Shown here: positions 7,745 to 15,929 of the stretch, piece after piece
Layout of the letters: each line of letters opens with the position of its first letter
Numbering within the stretch: the stretch's first letter is position 1
Origin: Streptomyces mesophilus
GTDB taxonomy: Bacteria; Actinomycetota; Actinomycetes; Streptomycetales; Streptomycetaceae
Length of the DNA stretch: 33,370 nt
Assembly (NCBI RefSeq): GCF_011044995.1
Contig: NZ_JAAKZW010000073.1
Location: 1-33,370 of the forward strand
Reading direction: 5' to 3'
Translations under genes and position numbers: made by a program
The notes under the pieces: model-generated
Seen by the model: the letters and a program-made list of their open reading frames with translations, nothing else
Databases searched by the model: none
What the model was told of the DNA's origin: nothing

Positions 7745-8755
7745 TCACCACCCCGGAGGCAGCGAGGAGGGCGGCGGCGGTCCGTACGTGCCGTCGGCGG
7801 GGTCCCACCCGCCGTGCGCCGGCTCGGCGCGGCGCTCGCGTCCGCGCAGGAGCGCGAGCAGGGACACGGCGCCGGCCAGCGCGTAGAAGAGCTGGCTGAG
7901 CACGCTGAGCTGGACCTCGAGGGAGGCGTCCAGCAGGCCGTCGAACTGGTCGGTCTCCACGATCCAGCTGATCCCGGCGGCCCCGAACACCAGGTAGACG
8001 GCGGCGGCCGTCATCCCCAGGGCCCGGCTGAACGAGGCGCGCTGCAGCGCCGCGATCGCCGCGGTCAGGGCGAACAGCGCGGCCGACCACACCAGCCAGC
8101 CGGCCGGAGGGTCGAGCACCGTGCTCAACGAGACATCGCCGACGAGCAGCTCGCGGTACCGGCGCCAGCCGAGATCGAGCGCGTTGTGCACCTGCCAGAC
8201 GCCGCTCACCGCGGCCGCCGCGCCCAGGAAGATGAAGGCCGTCGCGGCCGCGCCGTTGGTCGGGCGCGGCGGTTCCTGCTCGTCGTCGAAGGTGTACGAG
8301 TAGGAGGCGCTCTCGCCGGCCGGGCGGCGCCCGAACGCCGCGAGCAGCAGCAGGATCAGGCCGAGAGCGACGGTGGCCACGGCGCTCGTGAGCAGCCGCA
8401 CACGGATGTCGATGAAGCCGAACCGCTCCTCGCCCATCAGGAGCCAGACGCTCGGAGCGCGGGCGATGACCGCGAGCACCCCGGCCGCCACGAGCGAGGA
8501 GGCGGCGGACGGCGCGTGCACGGAGGTCACGGCGACGGCGGCGCACACCAGGAAGAGCACGAGGTCGATCAGGCTGGAGTACAGGACGAGTTGGACCTCG
8601 GGCGGCAGGCCCGACCACACCCGCCAGAGCGGCTCGGGGCTCTCCGCCTCGTACAGATCGCGCACGATCCATCCCGCACTGATCAGCGCGACCAGCGCGG
8701 ACGCCACGGATCCGGTGATCCGCGCTCCCCGGGTGAGTATCTGCGGCTGCCCCAT
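7745..8755 (-). CDS. Multi-spanning membrane protein of unknown function
   Basis: 336 aa, with roughly eight hydrophobic segments starting at ITGSVASALVALISAGWIV and including LIDLVLFLVCAAVAV, LLTSAVATVALGLILLLLAAF, GAAATAFIFLGAAAAVSGVW, WLVWSAALFALTAAIAAL, GMTAAAVYLVFGAAGISWI and LFYALAGAVSLLALL. The C-terminus is polar and Pro-rich (GPPPPSSLPPGW). An in-frame GTG farther upstream would add 56 residues that look non-coding, so ATG 8755 is preferred even though GGAG is 11 nt away. I do not recognise the family. The gene converges on the S9 peptidase with a 33-nt gap and is separated from the ABC operon by a hairpin. Confidence 0.7.
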   Translation of the reverse strand: MGQPQILTRGARITGSVASALVALISAGWIVRDLYEAESPEPLWRVWSGLPPEVQLVLYSSLIDLVLFLVCAAVAVTSVHAPSAASSLVAAGVLAVIARAPSVWLLMGEERFGFIDIRVRLLTSAVATVALGLILLLLAAFGRRPAGESASYSYTFDDEQEPPRPTNGAAATAFIFLGAAAAVSGVWQVHNALDLGWRRYRELLVGDVSLSTVLDPPAGWLVWSAALFALTAAIAALQRASFSRALGMTAAAVYLVFGAAGISWIVETDQFDGLLDASLEVQLSVLSQLFYALAGAVSLLALLRGRERRAEPAHGGWDPADGTYGPPPPSSLPPGW

Positions 8756-8820
8756 AGGCCGCGATACTCCCGCTGTGCGGGGGATTGAACAAGAGGGCGG
8801 GCCCGCAAAGCGAGCAAAGC

Positions 8821-8856
8821 GATCGGCCGGGACGACATGGCGCGCCCCGGCCGATC
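8821..8856 (-). terminator. Putative terminator of the left oligopeptide ABC operon
   Basis: Perfect 11-bp inverted repeat (GATCGGCCGGG, arms 8821-8831 and 8846-8856) with a 14-nt loop. It lies about 100 nt after the last ATPase stop and before the next minus-strand gene. The distance and large loop make it weaker than the other terminators here. Confidence 0.5.
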
Positions 8857-8958
8857 TACGGCACCCGCACGGCCGTACACAGATCAGCGTGACCGGTCCG
8901 TGATTCGGCGTTGCGACACCCAAGTTGCCTGCGTGTTAACGCACTTGATGGCGGAGCG

Positions 8959-10041
8959 TCACGATTCGTCCGACTCCGGGACCACCTGCTTCTCCTCGGC
9001 GAAGTGGCACGCCGAGGGATGCGCCGTGGGCCCGCCCTCAAGGCGGAACACGGCCGGCACCGCAAGCTCCGGCACCTCCAGCTCACACCGCTCCTGCGCC
9101 TTCCAGCACCGCGTACGGAACCGGCAGCCGGACGGCGGATTGGCCGGGGACGGCACGTCGCCGCTGAGGATGATCCGCTCGCGGTGCAGCCGCGCGTCCG
9201 GGTCCGGGACGGGCACGGCGGAAAGGAGCGCCTGGGTGTAGGGGTGCGTCGGGTGGTCGTAGATCTGCTGGTCGCTGCCGATCTCGACGAGCCGCCCGAG
9301 GTACATGACCCCGACCCGGTCGGAGATGTGCCGCACGATCGACAGGTCGTGCGCGATGAACACGTACGCGAGACCGAATTCGTCCTGGAGCTTCTCCAGC
9401 AGGTTCACGACCTGCGCCTGTACGGAGACATCGAGCGCGGAGACCGGTTCGTCGGCCACGATGATCTCGGGCCGCAGGGCGAGCCCGCGCGCGATGCCGA
9501 TGCGCTGGCGCTGACCGCCGGAGAACTGGTGCGGATAGCGGTTGATGTACTCGGGGTTGAGCCCCACCACGTCCAGAAGCTCCTGGACCTTCTGCCGCCG
9601 CGAGCCCTTCGGCGCGACCTCGGGGTGGATCTCGTACGGCTCCCCGATGATGTCGCCGACCGTCATCCGCGGGTTCAGCGAGGTGTACGGGTCCTGGAAC
9701 ACCATCTGGATGTTGCGGCGCACCGCCTTGAGCGCGCGCCCCGACAGTTTGGTGATGTCCTCGCCCTTGTAGCGGATCTCCCCCGCCGTCGGCTGCTCCA
9801 GGTTCACGAGCAGCTTCGCGACGGTGGACTTGCCGCAGCCCGACTCCCCCACGATGCCGAGCGTTTCGCCCGCACCGAGGTCGAAGTCGACCCCGTCGAC
9901 GGCCTTGACCGCACCGATCTGCTTCTTGAAGAGGATCCCCTGGGTCAGCGGGAAGTGCTTGACCAGACCGCGCACTTCGAGGATCGGCTCACCCGCCGGT
10001 GCCGAGGACTCCCGGGGCGCCTCCTTCGTCAGCTCAGGCAT
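8959..10041 (-). CDS. Oligopeptide ABC transporter ATPase, OppF-like (left cluster)
   Basis: 360 aa ATP-binding subunit that powers peptide import from the cytoplasmic face. Walker A is GESGCGKST, the signature is QFSGGQRQR, and Walker B is EIIVADEPVSALD. The C-terminal oligopeptide-transporter extension carries a Cys pattern (CRFRTRCWKAQERC and a final SACHF). The lead-in VKHFPLTQGILF is typical of OppF/DppF. Its ATG overlaps the stop of the preceding ATPase by 8 nt (ATGCCTGA, 10034-10041), so the two ATPases are probably made by coupled translation and act as a heterodimer. It is the last gene of the operon and closely resembles the 14781-15929 product. Confidence 0.93.
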   Translation of the reverse strand: MPELTKEAPRESSAPAGEPILEVRGLVKHFPLTQGILFKKQIGAVKAVDGVDFDLGAGETLGIVGESGCGKSTVAKLLVNLEQPTAGEIRYKGEDITKLSGRALKAVRRNIQMVFQDPYTSLNPRMTVGDIIGEPYEIHPEVAPKGSRRQKVQELLDVVGLNPEYINRYPHQFSGGQRQRIGIARGLALRPEIIVADEPVSALDVSVQAQVVNLLEKLQDEFGLAYVFIAHDLSIVRHISDRVGVMYLGRLVEIGSDQQIYDHPTHPYTQALLSAVPVPDPDARLHRERIILSGDVPSPANPPSGCRFRTRCWKAQERCELEVPELAVPAVFRLEGGPTAHPSACHFAEEKQVVPESDES

Positions 10042-11011
10042 CGCGCAGCGTCTCCTTCCAGAAGTGGCAGGCGCTCTGCCGCTCCTCGGTCACCTGGGCC
10101 AGCGGCGGGACGTCCGTACGGCACACGTCCTGGGCGCGCGGGCAGCGCGGGTTGAAGGCGCAGCCGGGCGGGATCGCCATCAGGTTGGGCGGCAGGCCCT
10201 TGATCGCGTAGAGCTCCTGGCCCTTCTGGTCCAGGCGCGGGATCGATTCGAGCAGGCCCTTGGTGTACGGGTGGGCCGGGGCCTTGTAGATGTCGTGGAC
10301 GGGAGCGCGCTCGACGATCCGGCCCGCGTACATCACCGCGATCTTGTCAGCGACATCCGCGACCACGCCGAGGTCGTGCGTAATCAGAATCAGGCCCATG
10401 TTCAGCTCGCGCTGCAACTCCGCGAGCAGGTCCATGACCTGGGCCTGGACGGTCACGTCGAGAGCCGTGGTCGGCTCGTCCGCGATGATCAGCGCGGGTT
10501 CGAGGGCGAGCGCCATCGCGATCATGATGCGCTGGCGCATACCGCCGGAGAACTGGTGCGGATACTGCCCGACCCGCTCCTTCGCGGCCGGGATGCGCAC
10601 CCGGTCCATCAGCTCGATGGCCTTGAGCTTCGCGTCCTTCTTGGACATCCCGCGGTGCACGATGAACATCTCGGCGAGCTGGTCGCCCACGCTCAGGACC
10701 GGGTTCAGGGAGCTCAGCGCGTCCTGGAAGATCATCGCCATCTCGGCGCCGCGCACCTTGCGCCGCTCGTCCTCCTTGAGCTTGAGCAGATCCTTGCCCT
10801 GGAAGAGGATCTCGCCGCCGGTGATCTTCCCGGGCGGCATGTCGAGGATGCCCATGATGGCCTGGGCGGTGACGGACTTGCCCGAGCCGGACTCGCCGAG
10901 CACCGCCAGGGTCTCGCCCGCGTCGACCTCGTAGGTCACGCCGTTGACGGCCTTGGCCACCCCGTCCCGCGTACGGAACTCCACCTGCAGATCGCGCACT
11001 TCGAGCAGCAT
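10034..11011 (-). CDS. Oligopeptide ABC transporter ATPase, OppD-like (left cluster)
   Basis: 325 aa. Walker A is GESGSGKSVTAQ, the signature QFSGGMRQR and Walker B ALIIADEPTTALD, with a switch histidine in LITHDLGV. The C-terminal oligo/dipeptide transporter motif includes CAFNPRCPRAQDVC and a terminal SACHF cysteine. ATG 11011 begins at the conserved MLLEVRDLQVEF strand, with GAGGTGAT as ribosome site. It follows the second permease after a short gap and overlaps the OppF-like gene by 8 nt. It would pair with the OppF-like subunit to form the nucleotide-binding dimer. Confidence 0.93.
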   Translation of the reverse strand: MLLEVRDLQVEFRTRDGVAKAVNGVTYEVDAGETLAVLGESGSGKSVTAQAIMGILDMPPGKITGGEILFQGKDLLKLKEDERRKVRGAEMAMIFQDALSSLNPVLSVGDQLAEMFIVHRGMSKKDAKLKAIELMDRVRIPAAKERVGQYPHQFSGGMRQRIMIAMALALEPALIIADEPTTALDVTVQAQVMDLLAELQRELNMGLILITHDLGVVADVADKIAVMYAGRIVERAPVHDIYKAPAHPYTKGLLESIPRLDQKGQELYAIKGLPPNLMAIPPGCAFNPRCPRAQDVCRTDVPPLAQVTEERQSACHFWKETLRDA

Positions 11012-11018
11012 GCGACCA

Positions 11019-12008
11019 TCACCTCAGCTTCGGGTCGAGGGCGTCGCGCACCGCGTCGCCGAGCATGATGAACGCGAGCACGGTGATGCTCAGGGCGCCG
11101 GCGGGCCACAGCAGTTCATGCGGGTAGTTGCGGATGTAGTTCGAGGCGTTGGAGATGTCGATGCCCCACGAGACCGTCGGGGGCCGCAGACCGACGCCCA
11201 GATACGAGAGGGTCGCTTCGAGCGCGATGTACGTGCCGAGCGCGATGGTCGCGACGACGATCACCGGGGCCACGGCGTTGGGCGTCACGTGCCGCAGCAG
11301 CATCCGGGTGTTGCTCGCGCCCAGCGCCCGTGCGGCCTGCACATAGTCGTTCTGCTTCGCGGTGATCACCGCGCCCCGGGCGATACGGGAGATCTGCGGC
11401 CAGCCGAGCAGGATCATGAACCCGACCACCGGCCAGATGGTCGAGGAGACCACCACCGACAGGAAGACCAGACCGCCGAGCACCACCGGGATCGCGAAGA
11501 ACACATCCGCGAGCCGCGAGAGCAGTCCGTCCCACCAGCCGCCGAAGAAGCCGGCGAGACCGCCCATGATCGAGCCGAGGATGGCCACGCCGAGGGTGGC
11601 GCAGATACCGACGGAGATCGAGGCACGGGCCCCGTACACCGTCCTCGTATAGACATCGCAGCCCTGCGCGTCCGTGCCGAAGGGATGCCCGGGTCCGGAG
11701 GACTGGTGGGCGTCGGCGAGCTGGCACGAGTTGGGGTCGCCGCTCGCGATCAGCTGCGGCCAGATCGAGATCAGGACCAGGAAGAAGATCAGCAGCGAGG
11801 AGATGATGAAGACCGGGTTGCGGCGCAACTGCTGCCAGGCGTCCGTCCACAGGCTGCGGGCCTTCTCCTGAGGGCCGGTGCCCAGCGGGCCGCCCGGGGT
11901 CTTCTCCAGCGTCTCGGCTTCGCTCATCGCCAGATCCATCGCTCCGCCCGCACCGGTCGGCGCGATCGCGTCCTTCGAGACGTCCTTGGGGTCGTAGGCC
12001 TCAGGCAT
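11019..12008 (-). CDS. Oligopeptide ABC transporter permease, OppC/DppC-like (left cluster)
   Basis: 329 aa inner-membrane subunit. It has a long polar cytoplasmic N-terminus of about 65 residues, then a first helix (VFIISSLLIFFLVLISIWP), an external loop and five more helices of the BPD_transp_1 fold. The ATPase-docking EAA-type loop is visible as NDYVQAARALGASNTRMLLRHVTPNAVAP. A longer frame starts upstream, but ATG 12008 overlaps the upstream permease stop as ATGCCTGA, the same junction found in the right cluster, which fixes the start. It partners the OppB-like subunit to form the peptide channel. Confidence 0.92.
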   Translation of the reverse strand: MPEAYDPKDVSKDAIAPTGAGGAMDLAMSEAETLEKTPGGPLGTGPQEKARSLWTDAWQQLRRNPVFIISSLLIFFLVLISIWPQLIASGDPNSCQLADAHQSSGPGHPFGTDAQGCDVYTRTVYGARASISVGICATLGVAILGSIMGGLAGFFGGWWDGLLSRLADVFFAIPVVLGGLVFLSVVVSSTIWPVVGFMILLGWPQISRIARGAVITAKQNDYVQAARALGASNTRMLLRHVTPNAVAPVIVVATIALGTYIALEATLSYLGVGLRPPTVSWGIDISNASNYIRNYPHELLWPAGALSITVLAFIMLGDAVRDALDPKLR

Positions 12009-12924
12009 AACGGATCCTCGGGTCCAGGACCGCATACAGCAGGTCGACAAGGAGGTTGGCCACCAGGAAGACGATCACCAGGATCGTCACGAAGCCGACC
12101 ACGGTCGGGGTGTTGCCGCGCAGGATGCCGTTGTAGAGCTGGTAGCCCACGCCGTGGATGTTGAAGATCCGCTCGGTGACGATCGCGCCGCCCATCAGGG
12201 CGCCGATGTCCGCGCCGATGAAAGTGACCACCGGGATCAGCGAGTTCCGAAGAAGATGCTTGGTGATCACCCGGCGCCGGGGAAGTCCCTTGGCCACCGC
12301 GGTGCGTACGTAGTCGGCGCGGGCGTTCTCCGCGATCGACGTCCGCGTCAGACGCGTGACGTACGCGAGGGAGACGAGCGCGAGGACGATGCCCGGCAGG
12401 ATCAGCTCGTTCAGCGGTGCGTCCGTGGAGACCGTGGGGCGCACCCAGCCGAGCTTGAGACCGAAGAGGTACTGAAGGAGATAACCGGAGACGAAGGTCG
12501 GGACCGAGATCACGATCAGCGTCAGGACGAGCAGCGAGGTGTCCAGCGGACGGCCCCGCTTGAGGCCGCTGACCACACCCAGGGCGATACCGACGATGAT
12601 CTCGATGACGATCGCCACGAAGGTGAGCTTCGCCGTCACCGGGAAGGCCGTGGCCATCAGCTCCGTGACCTTCTGCCCGTTGAACGCGGTGCCGAAGTCG
12701 CCCCGGAAGATATTGCCCATGTAGTGCAGGTATTGCTGCCACAGGGGCTTGTCGAGGCCGAGATCCTCGCGGATGCGCGCGGCCGTGGCCGGGTCGGGCG
12801 CCTTGTCGCCGAACAGCGCCGCGACGGGGTCGCCCAGCGCGTACACCATGACGAAGATCAGGAAGGTCGCTCCGATGAACACCGGGATCATCTGGAACAG
12901 CCGCCGGATCACATAGCGTCCCAT
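12001..12924 (-). CDS. Oligopeptide ABC transporter permease, OppB/DppB-like (left cluster)
   Basis: 307 aa. The first helix is at the very N-terminus (FQMIPVFIGATFLIFVMVYALGDPVAAL), which is diagnostic of OppB/DppB, with the usual large external loop before the remaining helices. The cytoplasmic docking loop is ADYVRTAVAKGLPRRRVITKHLLRNS. Start ATG 12924 has GGAG about 6 nt before it. It is separated from the binding-protein gene by a 61-nt spacer containing a 14-bp hairpin, and overlaps the second permease by 8 nt. Confidence 0.92.
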   Translation of the reverse strand: MGRYVIRRLFQMIPVFIGATFLIFVMVYALGDPVAALFGDKAPDPATAARIREDLGLDKPLWQQYLHYMGNIFRGDFGTAFNGQKVTELMATAFPVTAKLTFVAIVIEIIVGIALGVVSGLKRGRPLDTSLLVLTLIVISVPTFVSGYLLQYLFGLKLGWVRPTVSTDAPLNELILPGIVLALVSLAYVTRLTRTSIAENARADYVRTAVAKGLPRRRVITKHLLRNSLIPVVTFIGADIGALMGGAIVTERIFNIHGVGYQLYNGILRGNTPTVVGFVTILVIVFLVANLLVDLLYAVLDPRIRYA

Positions 12925-12941
12925 GACAGCTCCGGGGGTCG

Positions 12942-12973
12942 GTGAAGCCGCCCACTCACGTGGGCGGCTTCAC
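12942..12973 (-). terminator. Intercistronic hairpin after the left binding-protein gene
   Basis: Perfect 14-bp stem (arms 12942-12955 and 12960-12973) with a 4-nt loop, 13 nt past the binding-protein stop and 18 nt before the permease start. In this position it probably acts as an attenuator or as an RNA 3'-end stabiliser that gives more binding protein than permease, rather than as a full stop. Confidence 0.7.
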
Positions 12974-12985
12974 AGGCGAGTTGGG

Positions 12986-14608
12986 TCAGTTGACCTTGAT
13001 CTGGTCGAAGACCGGGACGCTGAACTGGTTGAGGCTCACATCGGAGACCTGGTCCGAGTAGCCGGCCGAACCGTTCTGGTACCAGAGCGGGATCGCGGGC
13101 ATCTGCTCGGCGAGGATCTTCTGCGCGTTCTGGAAGTCCGTGATGGCCTTGGTCTGGTCGGGCTCCCGGTTCGCCTTGTCCACCAGGTCGTTGAAGGCCT
13201 TGTTGTCGAACTTGCCGTAGTTCGACGAGGCGTCCTTGTAGTAGAGCGGCTGCAGGAAGTTCTGGATCAGCGGGTAGTCCGCCTGCCAGCCCGAGCGGAA
13301 CGGGCCGGTGAACTTCTGGGCGCCCAGCTGGTTCTTGAAGTCCGCGAAGGTACCGATCGGGTTGACCGTGCAACTGCCTTTGCCGATGGCGTTGTTGATG
13401 GAGTTGCAGACCGCGTCCATCCACACCCGGTGGGAGCCGGTGTCCACGTTCGAGGAGATCGTGACCTTGCCGCCCGGCAGACCGCCGCCCTCCGCGACCA
13501 GCTTCTTGGCCTCGTCCGGGTTGTACGTGCAGGCGTCCCCGCACATGTCCTTGTAGCCGCCCTTGTCGCCGAGGGCGGCGGACGTCCAGTCCTTGGCGGG
13601 CGTGCGGGTCTCCGAGAAGATCTGCTTGGTGATCTCGTCACGGTTGATCGCCATGGACAGACCGCGGCGGACCTTCTCCATGCCGGCCTTGGACCAGCTG
13701 CCGTCGTACATCGGGAAGACCAGCGTCTGGATGATCAGCGCGGGCTGGTTGATGTAGCGGTCGCCCAGGTCGGCCTTGACGTTCTTGAGCTGCTGCGCCG
13801 GAACGTCGTCGACGAGGTCGAGGTTGCCGGCCATCAGGTCCGTGTAGGCGGTGTTGTTGTCGGTGTAGACCTTGAGGTCCACGCCGCCGTTGACCGCCTT
13901 GTCCTCGCCCGTGTACCCGTCCCAGGCGCGCAGCTTCATCTCCGAGCCCTTGGCGTACGACTCGACGGTGTACGGGCCGTTGCCGACCGGCTTGGACAGC
14001 CATCCGTCGTGGTCCTTGAAGAAGGTCTCGGGCAGAGGCGAGAAGGCCTGGTAGCCGAGGGTCTCGGGCCACAGCGAGAACTTGTCCTGGAGCGCCACCG
14101 TGAAGGTCTTGTCGTCCTTCACCACCAGGCCGCTCATGGTCTTCGACTTGGGGGCACCGGACTCCGGGTGGACCTCGTCGTAGCCCTTGATGTTGGAGAA
14201 GAACGGCGCGTTGTTCTGCTTGTTGTCCACGTGCGCGCCGTAGTTCCAGGCGTCGACGAAGGACTTCGCGGTGACCTTCTCGCCGTTGCTGAAGGTCCAG
14301 CCGTCCTTGAGCGTGACGGTGAAGTTCTGCGAGTCGGTGGTCTCGATCTTCTCGGCGATCAGGTCCTTGGCCTCGCCGGTCTTCGGGTCGTACTTCTTCA
14401 GACCCCTGAAGAGCATGTCGAGGACCTTGCCGCCCTGCACCTCGTTGGTGTTGGCCGGCTCGACCGGGTTCTGCGGGTCACCCCACGAGGACCTCACGAT
14501 CCCGGAGCCGTCACCGCTGCCGCCGCTGCCACCGCCACCACAGGCGGTCGCCGCCAGGGCTACGGTCACCGCGCATGCGGCCCACTTGGCGTGCGTGGCT
14601 CCACGCAT
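12986..14608 (-). CDS. Oligopeptide-binding lipoprotein, family 5 (left cluster)
   Basis: 540 aa extracellular solute-binding protein (SBP_bac_5). A lipoprotein signal, MRGATHAKWAACAVTVALAATAC, ends in the lipobox LAATAC and is followed by a Gly/Ser linker. Family features include the NTNEVQGGKVLDMLFRGL opening, the DGWTFSNGEKVTAKSFVDAW strand-helix and GWQADYPLIQNF near the C-terminus. Two Cys around residues 395-410 (CNSINNAIGKGSC) may form a disulfide. AAGGAGG precedes the ATG at good spacing. It is the first gene of the left operon and its signal sequence closely matches that of the right-cluster binding protein (both MRGA..AKW), so the two are paralogues. The bound peptide is unknown. 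Confidence 0.92.
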   Translation of the reverse strand: MRGATHAKWAACAVTVALAATACGGGGSGGSGDGSGIVRSSWGDPQNPVEPANTNEVQGGKVLDMLFRGLKKYDPKTGEAKDLIAEKIETTDSQNFTVTLKDGWTFSNGEKVTAKSFVDAWNYGAHVDNKQNNAPFFSNIKGYDEVHPESGAPKSKTMSGLVVKDDKTFTVALQDKFSLWPETLGYQAFSPLPETFFKDHDGWLSKPVGNGPYTVESYAKGSEMKLRAWDGYTGEDKAVNGGVDLKVYTDNNTAYTDLMAGNLDLVDDVPAQQLKNVKADLGDRYINQPALIIQTLVFPMYDGSWSKAGMEKVRRGLSMAINRDEITKQIFSETRTPAKDWTSAALGDKGGYKDMCGDACTYNPDEAKKLVAEGGGLPGGKVTISSNVDTGSHRVWMDAVCNSINNAIGKGSCTVNPIGTFADFKNQLGAQKFTGPFRSGWQADYPLIQNFLQPLYYKDASSNYGKFDNKAFNDLVDKANREPDQTKAITDFQNAQKILAEQMPAIPLWYQNGSAGYSDQVSDVSLNQFSVPVFDQIKVN

Positions 14609-14620
14609 GGAGTGCCTCCT

Positions 14621-14630
14621 TAACAGGCCA
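14621..14630 (-). promoter_or_regulatory. AdpA-like box just upstream of the left binding-protein ribosome site
   Basis: The minus strand reads TGGCCTGTTA, matching 9 of 10 positions of the Streptomyces AdpA consensus TGGCSNGWWY (only the last base fails). It abuts the AAGGAGG ribosome site of the first gene of the left operon. AdpA binding is inferred from the match alone, and such a degenerate motif occurs by chance. Confidence 0.3.
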
Positions 14631-14722
14631 GAACTCAGTTACGGCCCAATACACCCCATTCACCCTGCTAACGCACCTTTACGGCGGCTTTCCGGGTACG
14701 CGCCCACCGGAACGCGGGAACG

Positions 14723-14764
14723 CCGGAACCCCCGGACGCCCATGCGGGCATCCGGGGGTTCCGG
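14723..14764 (-). terminator. Terminator of the right (BldK-like) ABC operon
   Basis: A 19-bp stem with one G-U pair in minus-strand RNA (arms 14723-14741 and 14746-14764) and a 4-nt loop. It begins 17 nt after the last ATPase stop and separates the right cluster from the left. The G-U pair would be a C-A mismatch in the other direction, so it suits minus-strand transcription. Confidence 0.88.
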
Positions 14765-14780
14765 GTCGTACGAGATCTGC

Positions 14781-15929
14781 TTACGCCGCGTGCACGACGT
14801 CCTTCTCCTCGGCGAAGTGGCAGGCCGACTCGTGGGCGGCCTGCGTGTCCTTGCCGACGAAGACCTGCGGGATCGCGAGCAGCGGCACCTCTTCGGCGCA
14901 CTTGTCCTCGGCCTTCCAGCAGCGGGTGCGGAAGCGGCAGCCCGACGGCGGGTTGGCCGGCGACGGGACGTCACCGGTGAGGATGATGCGCTCGCGGCCC
15001 TCACGGGCCGCCGGGTCCGGCACCGGCACCGCGGAGAGCAGCGCCTGCGTGTACGGGTGGGTCGGGTGGTCGTAGATCTGGGTGTCGGTCCCGATCTCGG
15101 CCATCTTGCCCAGGTACATCACGCCGACGCGGTCGGAGATGTGCCGCACGATCGACAGGTCGTGCGCGATGAAGATGTAGGAGAGGTTGAACTCGTCCTG
15201 CAGCTTCTCCATCAGGTTGATGACCTGCGCCTGCACCGATACGTCGAGCGCGGAGACCGGCTCGTCGCAGATGATGATCTCCGGGTTGAGCGCGAGGCCG
15301 CGGGCGATGCCGATGCGCTGGCGCTGACCGCCGGAGAACTGGTGCGGGTAGCGGTTGATGTACTCGGGGTTGAGACCCACCACGTCCAGAAGGTCCTGGA
15401 CCTTGCGGCGGCGGTCGCCCTTCGGGGCCACCTCGGGGTGGATGTCGAAGGGCTCCCCGATGATGTCGCCGACCGTCATACGCGGGTTCAGCGAGGTGTA
15501 CGGGTCCTGGAACACCATCTGGATGTTGCGGCGCACGGCCTTCAGCGCGCGGCCGGACAGCTTGGTGATGTCCTGGCCCTTGTAGAAGACCTCGCCGGCG
15601 GTGGCCTTCTCCAGCGTCATCAGGAGCTTGGCGACCGTGGACTTGCCACAGCCGGACTCGCCCACGATGCCGAGGGTCTCGCCCTGGTACAGGTCGAAGG
15701 AGATCCCGTCGACGGCCTTGACCGCGCCGACCTGCCGCTTGAAGAGGATGCCCTGGGTCAGCGGGAAGTGCTTGACCAGGTTGCGCACCTGCAGGATCGG
15801 CTCGCCCTGCTGGACCGGTGCCTCGATCGCGGCGACGGCCTCGGTCTCGGTGGCGGCGTCGACCGTCGCCACCTCGGTGACGTTGGGGGTCGCGTCCACG
15901 GCCTCTTCGCTCTTGCTGAGATCAGCCAT
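14781..15929 (-). CDS. Oligopeptide ABC transporter ATPase, OppF-like (right, BldK-like cluster)
   Basis: 382 aa. An acidic, Val/Ala-rich N-terminal extension of about 40 residues (EEAVDATPNVTEVATVDAAT) precedes the ATPase domain and is absent from the left paralogue. Walker A is GESGCGKST, the signature QFSGGQRQR and Walker B EIIICDEPVSALD. The C-terminal extension has CRFRTRCWKAEDKC and SACHF. The ATG overlaps the preceding ATPase stop by 8 nt (ATGGCTGA, 15922-15929), with GGAGACG as ribosome site. It is the last gene of its operon and is followed directly by a strong hairpin. Confidence 0.93.
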   Translation of the reverse strand: MADLSKSEEAVDATPNVTEVATVDAATETEAVAAIEAPVQQGEPILQVRNLVKHFPLTQGILFKRQVGAVKAVDGISFDLYQGETLGIVGESGCGKSTVAKLLMTLEKATAGEVFYKGQDITKLSGRALKAVRRNIQMVFQDPYTSLNPRMTVGDIIGEPFDIHPEVAPKGDRRRKVQDLLDVVGLNPEYINRYPHQFSGGQRQRIGIARGLALNPEIIICDEPVSALDVSVQAQVINLMEKLQDEFNLSYIFIAHDLSIVRHISDRVGVMYLGKMAEIGTDTQIYDHPTHPYTQALLSAVPVPDPAAREGRERIILTGDVPSPANPPSGCRFRTRCWKAEDKCAEEVPLLAIPQVFVGKDTQAAHESACHFAEEKDVVHAA

